DNA of 64,000 nucleotides from CAVPNY01 sp963706905 (GCA_963706905.1 CAVPNY010000009.1:186001-250000), one strand, 5' to 3'. Shown: positions 1-9,006, counted from the stretch's first letter. Notes: generated from the letters alone by a model not told the origin. Program-made: numbers and translations.

Positions 1-978
1 TTGAAGTGAAACCAGCCACTGTTTCATATTCAGGTCCACCGTAAGCCGAGCTGACCTGGTAGCGGTCATCCAACGCCACTTCCCGTTTGCAACGCACCGC
101 GCAGGCGTAACAGCTCCTGCGAGCCGTCAGTAGCTCTTTCTCATAAACATCCCACTTGATATGGTCCACCTGCTCGAACGCCCCTTCCAGGAAGTTGCGG
201 GTGGGCAAGATCCCACCGGCGTTCAGGCCAGCTACCAACCCCGGCGTGCCTTTATCGTAGAGATCCCAGCTCTGCGGATGATCTTTGACCATGCGGGCCA
301 GACCCTTGCCTAACTCACTCACTTGCTGCGAGTCAAACACGCCTTCCACCACGCGCCGGTGGCCACGCACGGCAATCGCCTTCAGGCGTTTTGAGCCCAT
401 CACCGCCCCCATACCAGTGCGCCCGTTGAAATGGCGCAGCTCATTGGTCAATCCAGCGTAGCGAACCAGGTTCTCCCCACCCAGGCCAATTTGTAGCACA
501 CGAATCTTGTCATCGCCCAGTTCCTGGCGGATCAGCGCCTGGGCCTGTTCGGGTTCCTGCCCCCAGAGATGATCCGCCCTCGAATTTCTGCCTGCCCGTC
601 CTGTATCCACAGATAAACCGGATGCTCCGCCTGCCCGGTGAGCAAAATGGCCTCAAAGCCAGCCATGCGCAGCTCGGGACCCCACCAACCGCCGGCCTCC
701 AACTCACCATAAGCTCCGGTAAGGGGTGAACGGGCTGTGGCAGTGAAGCGCGTGGCCGTCGCCAACGGCAGCCCGGTCAATAGCCCGTTAGCCAGCACCA
801 GCAGGTTATCCGGCCCAAGTGGATCTACATGAGCTGGCAGCTCAGACAAAAGATAATACCCGGCGAGCGCCTTGCCGCCTGGGTACTTCCGGTAAAGATC
901 CTCATTCAGGGCTTCAATCTTGAGCGCATGGCTCGTTAAATCCACGCGTAAAATGTTGCCAGTGCCACAATAAGCCAT
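1..978 (-). pseudogene. Aldehyde ferredoxin oxidoreductase, N-terminal part, frameshifted and cut by the window edge
   Basis: The tungsten-dependent AOR family oxidises aldehydes to acids with ferredoxin as acceptor. The N-terminal part begins MAYCGTGNILRVDL and includes the PGGKALAGYYLL and ATRFTATARSPLTGAYGE stretches typical of the family. The frame is lost near 571-583. A different frame then continues with WGQEPEQAQALIRQELGDD, GRTGMGAVMGSKRLKAIAV and a Cys pair in SCYACAVRCKRE, all AOR-like, and runs off the window start. One missing base in a short G run (CGAGGGCGG on the minus strand) would restore a single reading frame, so this may be an assembly error rather than a dead gene. The family assignment is secure; the functional state is not. 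Confidence 0.85.
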
Positions 979-1133
979 GATGTTCCTCTAATTTATTCTA
1001 GAGCTTCTTAACCAAACTCATTCGGACCGATCATACCGGAAATCACCCCAAATAGGCAAGCTTATTAAACGAATATTTATCCCTGGAAAGCAAGATCAGC
1101 GCTTTGTTCATCGATCTGCCCGAGTCATATAAA

Positions 1134-1164
1134 AACGACCCATTCCACCAATGATTGGGTCGTT
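1134..1164 (-). terminator. Rho-independent terminator, probably the original one of tRNA-Arg
   Basis: The arms AACGACCCA and TGGGTCGTT pair over 9 bp. Read on the minus strand, the hairpin is followed by TTTTTAT. It lies just past the displaced 3' half of a tRNA-Arg at 1176-1219, which suggests it terminated that tRNA before the element between 1176 and 23479 was inserted. Confidence 0.75.
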
Positions 1165-1175
1165 CACTTATCCAG

Positions 1176-1219
1176 CGCCCTCGGCGCGACTCGAACGCGC
1201 GGCCCTTTGCTCCGCAAGC
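1176..1219 (-). repeat. Left attachment site: displaced 3' half of tRNA-Arg
   Basis: These 44 bases match the 3' half of the intact tRNA-Arg at 23479-23551 with one mismatch. They cover the anticodon loop, variable region, T arm and 3' acceptor strand. Beyond the anticodon arm the match ends, as expected for an integrase crossover within the anticodon region. The mismatch gives the usual TTCGA T-loop here, while the intact copy reads TTTGA. The two copies are direct repeats bounding about 22 kb. Confidence 0.85.
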
Positions 1220-1332
1220 CCAAGCTCTTAAGAAAAATGCCTAAAATACGTCAAATATGTTAAAACCACGGGGAGAATTTTCGCTTTCATGTCTAATCTG
1301 TCTAATATTTCTAACTAGATTTAAGCCATAAG

Positions 1333-1350
1333 CCATAAATAAGCCACAGT
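1333..1350. repeat. Short direct repeat near the left att site
   Basis: CCATAAATAAGCCACAGT lies immediately beyond the integrase stop codon. A near copy lacking one base is at 23393-23409, close to the right att site and in the same orientation. The pair could be arm-type integrase binding sites or a subterminal repeat of the element. This is inference from position and similarity only. Confidence 0.5.
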
Positions 1351-2304
1351 TAAGGGGTGAACAATTTGTCCATTTTCTTGGCGGCTTCGTGATGCGCTCC
1401 GGGCATGAGGTGACCGTATATGTCCATTGTAGTCGAAAAATCGGCGTGACCGGCGATGACCTGCACATCCTTCGGGGGTACATTCTGGGCCAGCATGAAA
1501 CTGACAAAAGTATGTCTCAGGTCATGGATCCGAGTTGTCTCCGGCAATCCTGCTTTCTTTAGCATTTTTTTAAAATGCCTGACAATATTCCTCGGTCCGA
1601 ATGGAGTACCCCGCGAAGTGCAAAAGACATACTGCGAGTCAATTTCCCGATTTAAGTGTCTTCGCAAAACTTCGCTGACGAACTCCGGCATAGCCACCGT
1701 TCTTCGCGAAGTTTCGCTCTTGGGCTCTCCGATAACCTATCCTTGTCCTTTAAGTGACTGGAGAGTTTTCTTGACATATATAACTTCCCGGTCGAAGTCT
1801 ATGCAGTCGGTCGTGAGGGCTAACGCTTCTCCCCGTCTTAAACCGCACCCCAGAAATACCACATATAACGGGAACAAACGGTCTTCCTTCAAAACCTCGA
1901 GCAAACGCTGCACCTGGGACTGCGTAAGCGGCTCCACAGGTTTTTTATCAGGTTGAGGGGCATCCACAGCGTCGGCAATATTTCTCACCACCAATCCCCA
2001 CTTGAGAGCCTGGTCAAGAGTTTGGTGCATGATGGTGTGAATGTACTTGACCGTTCGTTTTGACAGACCGGATTTCAGTTTTTGGGAATATAAGTTTTGC
2101 AAATGAGCCGGGGTGAGTTGAGTCAGTTTTATCCCGCCGATTTCGGGCAGGATGTGATTGCGGATGATGGACTCGTGACTGATTAAAGGTGGAAGGCCTA
2201 AGTGTTGGCCCTTTGATGTCTTCCATCCAGCGGTTTAAAAACTGTTCGACGGTGACTTTAGTAGGAGAAACCAAAACCCCATCAAACAATGCCTTGCGTT
2301 GTTC
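1350..2304 (-). pseudogene. Tyrosine recombinase/integrase, degenerate
   Basis: Phage-type integrase that would have inserted the element at tRNA-Arg. The N-terminal SAM-like part reads KVTVEQFLNRWMEDIKG. After a one-base frameshift near 2180 it continues with LPEIGGIKLTQLTPAHLQNLY and the first catalytic arginine region GCGLRRGEALAL. An in-frame amber TAG at 1737-1739 follows. Downstream in the same frame come the catalytic HDLRHTF, GHADFSTTMDIYGH with the tyrosine, and the C-terminus. The extreme N-terminus is missing, replaced at 2305 by an IS630 end. A truncation, a frameshift and a nonsense codon together make this an inactive remnant. Confidence 0.9.
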
Positions 2305-2322
2305 TAAGTACAACCACAAAAA

Positions 2323-2838
2323 TCATTTTGAAATCGCCCCGATGATCGACAAGGTTCTTTCGGGGGTTTTGTTGAAGCGTTTGAAGAAGTTATAGGCAGC
2401 ATCGATCAGTTCCTTGACTGTGGTGAACAGTTCACAATGAGTTACCTCACGACGAAAATGACGCCAGAGCATCTCAATGGGATTGAGCCAGGGGCTGTAG
2501 GTAGGCAAATAGAGCAGGATCAGCCGATCCGCTGCCCCTCGCACGACTGCCTCTACCTCATCGTCTTGATGGGTAATGGCATTATCCCAAGCAACATAAA
2601 TCGTCTCTTTCGGGTGCTTGTCAAGCAAAGCTTGGAGCAGTTCAGCCACTTCTTTTCTGCGTTTACGTTTGCGAATGATCACTACTGTTTCTCCCGTCTG
2701 ATAGTTGATAGCTCCCAACCCATATTGGGTTTTGGGCTGACCAGGCGTTGGGATCATCACCTGCTGCCCTTTCCGAGACCACATTTTGCGCAAGGTGGGC
2801 AACCAACTCACATTGAACTCATCCGCATAATAGAACAC
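2323..2838 (-). CDS. IS630 transposase, catalytic DDE part (orfB)
   Basis: Carries the DDE catalytic triad of IS630 transposases: the first Asp in YYADEFNVSW, the second in YVAWDNAITH, and the Glu in SPWLNPIEMLWRHF. The frame stays open upstream of the first Met to the A7 run at 2879-2885, so this part is probably made as a -1 frameshift fusion with the upstream HTH ORF and not from its own start. The C-terminal length is normal for the family. No internal stops are present, so the transposase could be active. Confidence 0.88.
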   Translation of the reverse strand: MFYYADEFNVSWLPTLRKMWSRKGQQVMIPTPGQPKTQYGLGAINYQTGETVVIIRKRKRRKEVAELLQALLDKHPKETIYVAWDNAITHQDDEVEAVVRGAADRLILLYLPTYSPWLNPIEMLWRHFRREVTHCELFTTVKELIDAAYNFFKRFNKTPERTLSIIGAISK

Positions 2839-2849
2839 TTCGTTTGCTT

Positions 2850-3383
2850 TCAGCCCGTCTCGGGTTTCTTCAATCGTCTTTTTTTGATCTTGTATTCAGG
2901 ATCGGGACTGGAAATGGTGTGTTGAGGTCGACTAAACACTATGCCCTCTTTTGCCAGCTCACGCCGAATGGTTTCATCGGATACTCGGATGCCTGTCTTT
3001 TCAGCCATATAATCAGCCAATCGCTGCAAGGTCCACATGGAATATTCCAGTTCTAAACTCCTTGGTCGTCGCCGAACATTCTCTAACAGTTGTTTCCGAA
3101 ATTCCTCAGTAACGACCAATCTGAGACCTGCCCGTGGCGCATCCAACAATCCTTCTGGCCCTTCGGCCATATATCGCTTCAGCCATGTGAGTACTGTCAC
3201 GGCGCTTTCTCGTACGATCTCGGCTATTTCTTCTGCTTTTAGCCTTCGTTCAGCTGATAGCAATACCATTTGGGCCCGGGTCCGTACTCTTGGTAAATCG
3301 GTCTTCCGATATAATTGCTCTAAAGCCGTCAGTTGTTCCGCATCCAATGCAGGCACTTGAATTGGTTTTCTCATGCCATCCAT
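2850..3383 (-). CDS. IS630 transposase, DNA-binding N-terminal part (orfA)
   Basis: Helix-turn-helix half of the transposase. The segment EEIAEIVRESAVTVLTWLKRY resembles the winged HTH that binds the inverted repeats, followed by EGLLDAPRAGLR and a second helical domain with VSDETIRRELAKEG. It ends 27 bases after the slippery A7 run (minus strand), where a -1 shift would join it to the DDE part. The start could be the Met at 3383 or the one at 3374. Confidence 0.87.
   Translation of the reverse strand: MDGMRKPIQVPALDAEQLTALEQLYRKTDLPRVRTRAQMVLLSAERRLKAEEIAEIVRESAVTVLTWLKRYMAEGPEGLLDAPRAGLRLVVTEEFRKQLLENVRRRPRSLELEYSMWTLQRLADYMAEKTGIRVSDETIRRELAKEGIVFSRPQHTISSPDPEYKIKKRRLKKPETG
2879..2885 (-). 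promoter_or_regulatory. Putative programmed -1 frameshift site
   Basis: On the minus strand the sequence reads ATC AAA AAA AGA in the orfA frame, giving the heptamer A-AAA-AAA-G. A -1 slip places the ribosome in the orfB frame (AAG ACG ATT GAA). This is a common arrangement in IS elements with split transposases. No downstream stimulatory pseudoknot was checked. Confidence 0.7.
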
Positions 3384-3389
3384 TCTATC

Positions 3390-4532
3390 TTAAGATACTT
3401 TCGTGGTTGTACTTAGTGGTTCCCAATCCTCATAAGGCACGAGCATCCCGGCATACAGGGCGTGCTTGCCGGGCGGGGCAATCGAAGGGTCGTCTTTGCT
3501 TAATAAAACCAGTTGGATGTACTGACCATCGGTGCAGGTGAAGCTGACGTGACTTTCCTGGAAGCGTGCCAGTGCCGTTGAAAGTTCCGGACTTCCCCGC
3601 AATCCGAGATACACTGCAAAAACCGCCTCGGAGGGGTGCGCTCGCCCCAGTTTGCTAACCATAATTGGTGGGAGATGTTCCCATCCGATCAAATCAAAAC
3701 AGGTGTGGTGCAAATCGGCTGCAGAGATCACCCAATCCGCGAGAATTTCAGTTCCTGCCTCCAGCATCACTCCCCGCGCCTGTCCGTTTTCAATGCAGAT
3801 GCCTTTTACACGCTCCCCCAGGTGCACTTCGCCGCCATGTTCGTGGATGAAGCGCACGAAGATGTTAGCGAAAGCCTGCATTCCACCTGCAGGAACCCAG
3901 GTATCGTAAAGGTAGGTGATCCACATGCCGAGCGTATTCCGGCCGGCCATGACCGGGTAGCCCAGCTGGTTGAGAAGTTGGCGCAGGAACGGGTCCTGAA
4001 AATAACGCGCGTGCAGGCTGCGATTGGTCTGGCCACGCGCCACCCAACTTGCCCAGGGAAAGAGCGGATGGCGTACGATAAGTTTGAGCATGGTTGGGAC
4101 AATGCCGCGCCCGAACATCGTGCCGCTTTCGAGCAAATCTTTGAACCCCTTGCCGCCGATCTCCACCCAGCGGAAGTAGCGCTCCAAACCATGCCGGTCG
4201 GCAGGGAAGCTTTTCGCCAGGTCAAGCGCCACCTGACGTGGAGTGTGGAAAGGAATATCGTGCTCGCCCCAGCTTAGTTGGTGTGCGGCACGGATGAATT
4301 TGCGCTTTCCTTTCAACTCGAGCTCTTGCAGGATTGGAAAAACAATCCCATTGGAGCCAAAAGAGGTCGGTCCAGCAGGAAAAGTAAAACCATCACGCGC
4401 AAAAGATGAGATATAGCCTCCGGGCAGGGTATGTTGCTCGAAGATCTGCACTCTCAGCCCAGCGCCCGCCAGGTAGGCCGCGGTCGTAAGTCCGCCCATG
4501 CCCGCGCCGATAATGACAACCTGTTTGTTCAT
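3390..4532 (-). pseudogene. FAD-dependent CrtI/phytoene-desaturase-like oxidoreductase, C-terminus cut by IS630
   Basis: Begins MNKQVVIIGAGMGGLTTAAY, the Rossmann GxGxxG motif that binds FAD, with EQ at the end of the second strand. The body matches the phytoene desaturase/retinol saturase superfamily (GGYISSF, PAGPTSFG, GGMQAFANIFVRF). About 380 residues remain where the family usually has 480-500. The last codons (S-T-T-T-K-V-S) and the stop come from the IS630 terminal repeat, so the natural C-terminus is lost. The start at 4532 fits the fold better than the upstream Met at 4592. It may be inactive, because the missing part normally completes the FAD site. Confidence 0.82.
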
Positions 4533-4554
4533 AATCAGGGAGCTCGGTCTAATA

Positions 4555-5055
4555 TCATAAATCTTCGACTGAATAGCTTTGATAATTCTCAACTCGATAT
4601 CTCTTTCCTTTCTTCACCACGATAAATCCCTCTTGTTCTAATAGCGCTTTATGTGCTTCAGCACCACCCGGGAATTTATCGTTCAGGTAACCATCTGCCT
4701 TGAGGGTTCTCCAATAGGGGATTTCCAACTCCCTGTTCTCTTTTTTGGCTTCCTCAACCGCATTCGCCGCCGTCATGATGAAAATACCCGTGGTGAGCGA
4801 GCAACATCCCTTGACTTGATATCTTTTCGCAATACTTTTACACATCGCGTTAATCGTTGTAACTTGGCCGTAAGGCACTTTTTTCATGAACCCGACGACT
4901 TCGCTTGGGTTCACCATAACGATATCGTCACCCTCTTCAGCGCCCATTTTATGAACAGCATTGAAACACGGAAATCCTCGCTCAAGTTTTACGAACTTGG
5001 GCAAGCCTTTTTTATCCGCAAGTTTCTCTTGCCAGGTCTTTCTACTTGGTGTCAT
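4555..5055 (-). CDS. MGMT/ATL-like DNA-binding protein
   Basis: The segment VPYGQVTTINAMCKSIAKRY resembles the helix-turn-helix region of O6-alkylguanine-DNA alkyltransferases, and EIPYWRTLKADGYL lies where those enzymes have the PCHR active site. The alkyl-accepting Cys is replaced by Tyr, as in alkyltransferase-like (ATL) proteins that bind damage without repairing it. At 166 residues it is longer than a minimal ATL and carries its own N-terminal extension. Its start overlaps the stop of the upstream F420-type reductase by 4 bases (ATGA), so the two are probably translated together. The family call is good; damage binding is inferred. Confidence 0.7.
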   Translation of the reverse strand: MTPSRKTWQEKLADKKGLPKFVKLERGFPCFNAVHKMGAEEGDDIVMVNPSEVVGFMKKVPYGQVTTINAMCKSIAKRYQVKGCCSLTTGIFIMTAANAVEEAKKENRELEIPYWRTLKADGYLNDKFPGGAEAHKALLEQEGFIVVKKGKRYRVENYQSYSVEDL

Positions 5056-5654
5056 TTAGTTCCCTGCCTTTTCATATGCCGGATCAATATGAATAGTATG
5101 GCAATTAGTGCGAATACCCAAACCCAGATCAAGTCTGCTTTGAGCGGCTCTGGCGTGGGTTGATCGATCGGATCGAACGTGACGAAAGTGAAGCGCTCCT
5201 TTTGGGCAAGAAACTGCTCAAGGGTCAGGTTGAAGCCAGCAGATTTGAATACTGCTCTCACCGTCGGATTAGACATGGCGAATTTGAATGCCTCGCCTAA
5301 CTCAATTTCTGAGGTAATGCGGCGAGCCAGCACGCTTTCAGCCCCACGCCAGGTCTGGATGGTGATATGTGGGTTAGCCTGGATGTTGCGGTACCAGTCA
5401 GTCTTGGTTCCCCACCCACTGAGAACATATTTTCGCCCGTTGAATTCGTGAAATTCAATCGCTGTGCGGCGCGGTAGCCTGCTTCTGCGTCCCATCGTGG
5501 TCATCACCATGAACAATCGCCCAACAATGAAGCCCAATCCCAGCCTGTAGAATAAGATGGGTGCTTTGAACAGCCACTTGATAAGCCCCTTGGGATAGGG
5601 CAAAGTCTCAACCCAAGTTTTCTTGTCCATTGTTACGAATGTGGAATCATCCAT
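5052..5654 (-). CDS. Deazaflavin(F420)-dependent nitroreductase-family protein with C-terminal membrane anchor
   Basis: Ddn-like fold: TTMGRRSRLPRRTAIEFHE, the glycine-rich turn GWGTKTDWYRNIQANPHITI and the C-terminal NLTLEQFLAQ follow the family pattern. These split-barrel enzymes use reduced F420 or bind quinones. The last 30 residues (LIWVWVFALIAILFILI) form a transmembrane helix, suggesting membrane attachment and a lipid-soluble substrate. It overlaps the MGMT-like gene downstream. It is the first of three related reductases in this region (see 7494 and 10691). Confidence 0.83.
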   Translation of the reverse strand: MDDSTFVTMDKKTWVETLPYPKGLIKWLFKAPILFYRLGLGFIVGRLFMVMTTMGRRSRLPRRTAIEFHEFNGRKYVLSGWGTKTDWYRNIQANPHITIQTWRGAESVLARRITSEIELGEAFKFAMSNPTVRAVFKSAGFNLTLEQFLAQKERFTFVTFDPIDQPTPEPLKADLIWVWVFALIAILFILIRHMKRQGTK

Positions 5655-5687
5655 TTTTCTTCATTTGCCTTTCAAATGCGTGGATCC

Positions 5688-6776
5688 TTATTTTCCCTCA
5701 AATCTATTCGCCACACGAACAAGATCGCTCATCAAGAAGAACGGCTTTGCTGGCGAAGCGATTTGGTTGACAGTTCCAGCAAGGTACATTGACTGTGATG
5801 GACAGGTGAACGCAAAAGACCCCGTCGATCCGGAGTGCCCGATGAGCTCTGGGGGCGGGTGCAACGAGAAAAATCTCGGCAATCGGAAGTACATGAGACC
5901 GTAACCATAGCGTAGTGGAAAGAAGAGTGTGTTCCAACTCATCATCCGTTCAAAGAGCGCCTTGTCAAAGAGCCGGCCCTCGAAAAAAGCGCGAAGAAAG
6001 ATTACACACTCAGGGGCGGTTGAGACCAGACCCCCATCAGATATGTTAGAGGAAAGATACTTCGGGACGTTCGCGAGCCTGTCTTTTAAGTAAATTGCCG
6101 CCGGAACCTCATCAGAGCGAGGCGTGCGCCAGTCAAATAAGTACGTATGCTCAAGACCCAGAGGCGCGAATAGCATTTCCTGGAAATTCGTTGCCATGGG
6201 CTTTCCGGTGACGGACTCAATGATCGCCCCGAGGAGACGATAGTTCGTGTTCGAGTAATATGCCTTCCCACGTGTGCCTGGTGCAAAATGGGGAGATAGA
6301 CTACGGGTGATCTCGATTGCCTCCGCGGTGTCGATCTCGAGGTCACGTCCGGCTTTCAGTTCATCGAGGACGCTCCTCCCTCTGCGCGACTTGTCAGCTT
6401 CATAATCAGCGATGCCGGAGCTCTGGTTGACGAGCTCGTAGACCTTGATCCGTTCGCTGTAATCTATACCTTTGTATACATGAATCCCACGTATAAACGA
6501 AGCCTGCAAATACTGCGAGATCGGCGCATCGAGATCAATGCGCTTCTCCTCGTGCAAGCGTAGGATTATCGCCGCAGTGTACATTTTGGTGACGCTTGCG
6601 ATAAAGTACGGCGTGTTTGGGGTCATCGCTTCGCCCGATTGAGGTTCGGCGATACCCGCAGCTCCGGCAAAATCAACCTTCCGATCGTCCGAATGTACAG
6701 CCGCCACCACATTGTAAATGTTGCCTTTACCGATCTGCCCATCGAGTACAGCTTGCAAGTTGGAATTGGTTTGCAT
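5688..6776 (-). CDS. Serine hydrolase, beta-lactamase/class C penicillin-binding family
   Basis: Contains the three family motifs in order: the nucleophile S-V-T-K at about residue 61 (FIASVTKMYTAA), the Tyr motif YYSNTNYRLLGAI near residue 170, and HSGSTGSFAF near residue 322 replacing KTG. These are esterase, peptidase or lactamase-like enzymes with diverse substrates. No signal peptide is visible, so it may be cytoplasmic. Length (362) is normal. It lies 8 bases after the methyltransferase-like gene at 6785, in the same direction. Confidence 0.85.
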   Translation of the reverse strand: MQTNSNLQAVLDGQIGKGNIYNVVAAVHSDDRKVDFAGAAGIAEPQSGEAMTPNTPYFIASVTKMYTAAIILRLHEEKRIDLDAPISQYLQASFIRGIHVYKGIDYSERIKVYELVNQSSGIADYEADKSRRGRSVLDELKAGRDLEIDTAEAIEITRSLSPHFAPGTRGKAYYSNTNYRLLGAIIESVTGKPMATNFQEMLFAPLGLEHTYLFDWRTPRSDEVPAAIYLKDRLANVPKYLSSNISDGGLVSTAPECVIFLRAFFEGRLFDKALFERMMSWNTLFFPLRYGYGLMYFRLPRFFSLHPPPELIGHSGSTGSFAFTCPSQSMYLAGTVNQIASPAKPFFLMSDLVRVANRFEGK

Positions 6777-6784
6777 ACTTATCC

Positions 6785-7345
6785 CTAAAAAATGAATGGG
6801 ATGAACATCTTGCTTTGTTTCATGTACTCTTGGTATTCATCCCCAAAATAGATGATGTTTTCGCGCTCCTCGATGCGCGCTGTGGCGACCAGAAATCCCG
6901 TGCAAAGCAGCGCCAGCCCTGTATCCAGCCATGAAGGCGACTTAAAAAACATACCCCAACCCAGGAACAGCAACGAGCTATACAGGGGATGGCGGATATA
7001 GCGGTACAGGCCAACCGTCACCAACCGGGAGGTTTTCTCCATCCCCAGTAGCGCGGGGTCACTCCGCTCTACATCCTTCCTGCCGATTTCTCGTAGCAGT
7101 CTCACCCCCAGGATGACCAGGATTAGTGAGATGACCAGTAGACCCCAAGAGATCAACTGGTTCCACCCCAGCGGATTATGGAACCAGTCACCAAGATTAT
7201 GTACGAACATGACCAGCAAAATTTCCCACGCGAAAAATCGATAAAATCCATGCGAGCGCGGATGCAGCAGCGACTTGCGCGAAACTAAAAGAATGGTGAT
7301 GCTACCGAGTGAAAAGATAGTCCAGGAAAGGGTGCTCATATACAC
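6785..7345 (-). CDS. Isoprenylcysteine carboxyl methyltransferase-like membrane protein
   Basis: Four or five hydrophobic helices are followed by the C-terminal signature GLYRYIRHPLYSSLL and then ARIEERENIIYFGDEYQEYM, the SAM-binding half of the ICMT/PEMT superfamily. Bacterial members methylate lipids or small molecules at the membrane; the substrate cannot be told from sequence. A second member lies at 10083. It probably shares a transcript with the serine hydrolase downstream. Confidence 0.82.
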   Translation of the reverse strand: MYMSTLSWTIFSLGSITILLVSRKSLLHPRSHGFYRFFAWEILLVMFVHNLGDWFHNPLGWNQLISWGLLVISLILVILGVRLLREIGRKDVERSDPALLGMEKTSRLVTVGLYRYIRHPLYSSLLFLGWGMFFKSPSWLDTGLALLCTGFLVATARIEERENIIYFGDEYQEYMKQSKMFIPFIF

Positions 7346-7493
7346 TAATGCTCAAATAGATTATCCCTACTGGTAATCCGCAAAGCCTCCTCGAGGCTAT
7401 AGAGTTGAACCGGATTTTAGGGCGGCAAGGGTTTACATTATTAGTTCCGATTTCTTCGCGCCTGTAGCTTATATTTGCACGGGTCGGGTTCAT

Positions 7494-7985
7494 TTAGAAT
7501 GCCTCTAACCTTTTTTTATCTTTGGATAAATCCATCGCTCTTATTCTAAATACAGGGATTTTCGGAGCAATTTGTTCAAACTTGGCAATCGGCGCATCTT
7601 TATCCACTGGGATATGGGGCCTCGCGCCTGGTGCAATTTGTAGATAGGCTTTGATGATCACCGCTCGCTCCTGGATATCCATTTCTTCCAGGATCACTAC
7701 TTCGCGAATGCCATGCCGCAGGGTGGCTTTGCCGCCTGCTGCTCGTATGTTACGCACCCAATTCGCCTCGGCGCCCAACATTGAGACGAGATAGCGTTCC
7801 TCTCCCTGTACGAGCATCACCAGTGGGAAACGGATCACCTTCCCTGATTTACGACCGATTACTTCTAGGGTCACCAGGTAATTGTGGGCGATGCCCAGGC
7901 TGTGCAGGAGTGCCCAAAAGTTATTCATCATTTTGGCAACGGGGTTGGGACGCCCGCCGCGATACAACCATTTTTTGTGTGCCAT
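7494..7985 (-). CDS. Deazaflavin-dependent oxidoreductase-family protein
   Basis: Nitroreductase/quinone reductase family with the split barrel seen in LEVIGRKSGKVIRFPLVMLV and EANWVRNIRAAGGKATLRHG. At 163 residues it is full length for a soluble Ddn-like protein. The segment IAPGARPHIPVDKDAPI before the last strand is common in the subgroup with a C-terminal FRI. Cofactor F420 is inferred from the family. Confidence 0.83.
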   Translation of the reverse strand: MAHKKWLYRGGRPNPVAKMMNNFWALLHSLGIAHNYLVTLEVIGRKSGKVIRFPLVMLVQGEERYLVSMLGAEANWVRNIRAAGGKATLRHGIREVVILEEMDIQERAVIIKAYLQIAPGARPHIPVDKDAPIAKFEQIAPKIPVFRIRAMDLSKDKKRLEAF

Positions 7986-8032
7986 TTTACTCCTGCCAGG
8001 TTCTCTCTAGGTATGAGACAATTTCTGTCAGT

Positions 8033-8695
8033 TTATCTGCCAAGCCAATGAAGAATACTGGGAGCTAACATACCGCTTAATGCCAGGATACCATTGAGAC
8101 TGTGTGAGATGGCTGTCCAGGTGACTGAGCCAGTGCGGTAAGCGATAAAGCCATACGCCAGTCCTAAAAAGAATGTGGAGAGGATAAATGCCCATTTGTT
8201 CCCGTCTGAAAAGACCGATAGCGGAACCAGGTGCCAGAGCGCAAACCCAACCGCGGGGAATAGGATTGCCAGCCAGATGTTTTCGGGAAACATCCTGGTG
8301 TACAATCCGCGCCACAAAATTTCCTCGCAGAGGCCGTTTAGTGTCGCGGCAGGTATGGCGACGAAAATAAGATTCAACGGAGCGCGCAGAAATTCCCTGC
8401 CGTACATGAATATCGTGACCAGGGTGATGAATGCCCACAAAACGGCAGCCAGCCAATTCGGTGGTGAGAGAAGGGAGGTTTTGTCCACGAAGAGGGAGGC
8501 GAAACCCTGCTTCCCTAATAATAGAAACGGAACGAGTAGACACCAGAACATCCAATAAAAGAGAAAACCAAGCAGATAGCCTATTTCTCTTCCGAACTGC
8601 CGTGAAAGGGAAGTGAACACCCAATAGGCGCTGAGGACCAACACCAATGGCAGAAGGAGAACGGCGTAATGTCTGGCAATCAATCTAAGGGTCAC
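8033..8695 (-). CDS. CPBP-family intramembrane metalloprotease (CAAX protease-like)
   Basis: Multi-pass membrane protein with the CPBP signature motif NGLCEEILWRGLYTRM (EExxxR), a second motif in GFALWHLVPLSVF (His), and ISHSLNGILALSG (third His). Members are glutamyl intramembrane proteases, often tied to bacteriocin immunity or protein maturation. I chose the GTG start at 8695 because it overlaps the stop of the upstream gene by 4 bases (GTGA); the Met at 8746 would overlap that gene by over 50 bases. Confidence 0.83.
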   Translation of the reverse strand: MTLRLIARHYAVLLLPLVLVLSAYWVFTSLSRQFGREIGYLLGFLFYWMFWCLLVPFLLLGKQGFASLFVDKTSLLSPPNWLAAVLWAFITLVTIFMYGREFLRAPLNLIFVAIPAATLNGLCEEILWRGLYTRMFPENIWLAILFPAVGFALWHLVPLSVFSDGNKWAFILSTFFLGLAYGFIAYRTGSVTWTAISHSLNGILALSGMLAPSILHWLGR

Positions 8696-8883
8696 TCGTT
8701 TTGCAAGCTGTGTTCGAGATAGCGCCCCAGTTCGACGCCGCCCCAAACGCCAAAGAAGAAGATCAGGAATGAGATAACGCTATTCTGGAAGAAGAATGTG
8801 GCGATGAACGCACCGAGCGACAGCAGCGCCAGGATCGCCCCGACGATCAGATGTCCTTTGGTGGCTTGTTTGCTGAGTCTCAT
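8692..8883 (-). CDS. Small two-helix membrane protein
   Basis: 63 residues: a basic N-terminus (MRLSKQATKGHL), two hydrophobic segments (VGAILALLSLGAFIATFFF and SVISFLIFFFGVWGGVELG) and a short polar tail. No recognised family. Its stop overlaps the GTG start of the CPBP protease, so the two are probably made together. Confidence 0.65.
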   Translation of the reverse strand: MRLSKQATKGHLIVGAILALLSLGAFIATFFFQNSVISFLIFFFGVWGGVELGRYLEHSLQNE

Positions 8884-9006
8884 GGGTTGTTCTCTTTTTT
8901 AGCTTAGGATGGAAAATGATAATCGCCGATTTTCTACAAGCCTCTTCCATATCCGTCTATGAGCCGCAATGGTTTATTTGTGATCTGGCAAGTGCCGATC
9001 GAAAAT

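Larger units (their letters stand above)
2305..3415 (-). mobile_element. IS630-family insertion sequence
   Basis: The near-identical ends CTAAGTACAACCACAAA (2304-2320) and the inverse of TTCGTGGTTGTACTTAG (3400-3416) form 17-bp inverted repeats. TA dinucleotides stand at both borders (2305-2306 and 3414-3415), the target duplication of the IS630/Tc1 group. Inside are two overlapping-frame transposase ORFs. At the left it abuts the decayed integrase and at the right it supplies the last codons and stop of a truncated oxidoreductase gene. A simple insertion would not leave two different truncated genes, so a deletion, for example by recombination between two copies, must have accompanied or followed it. 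Confidence 0.9.
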
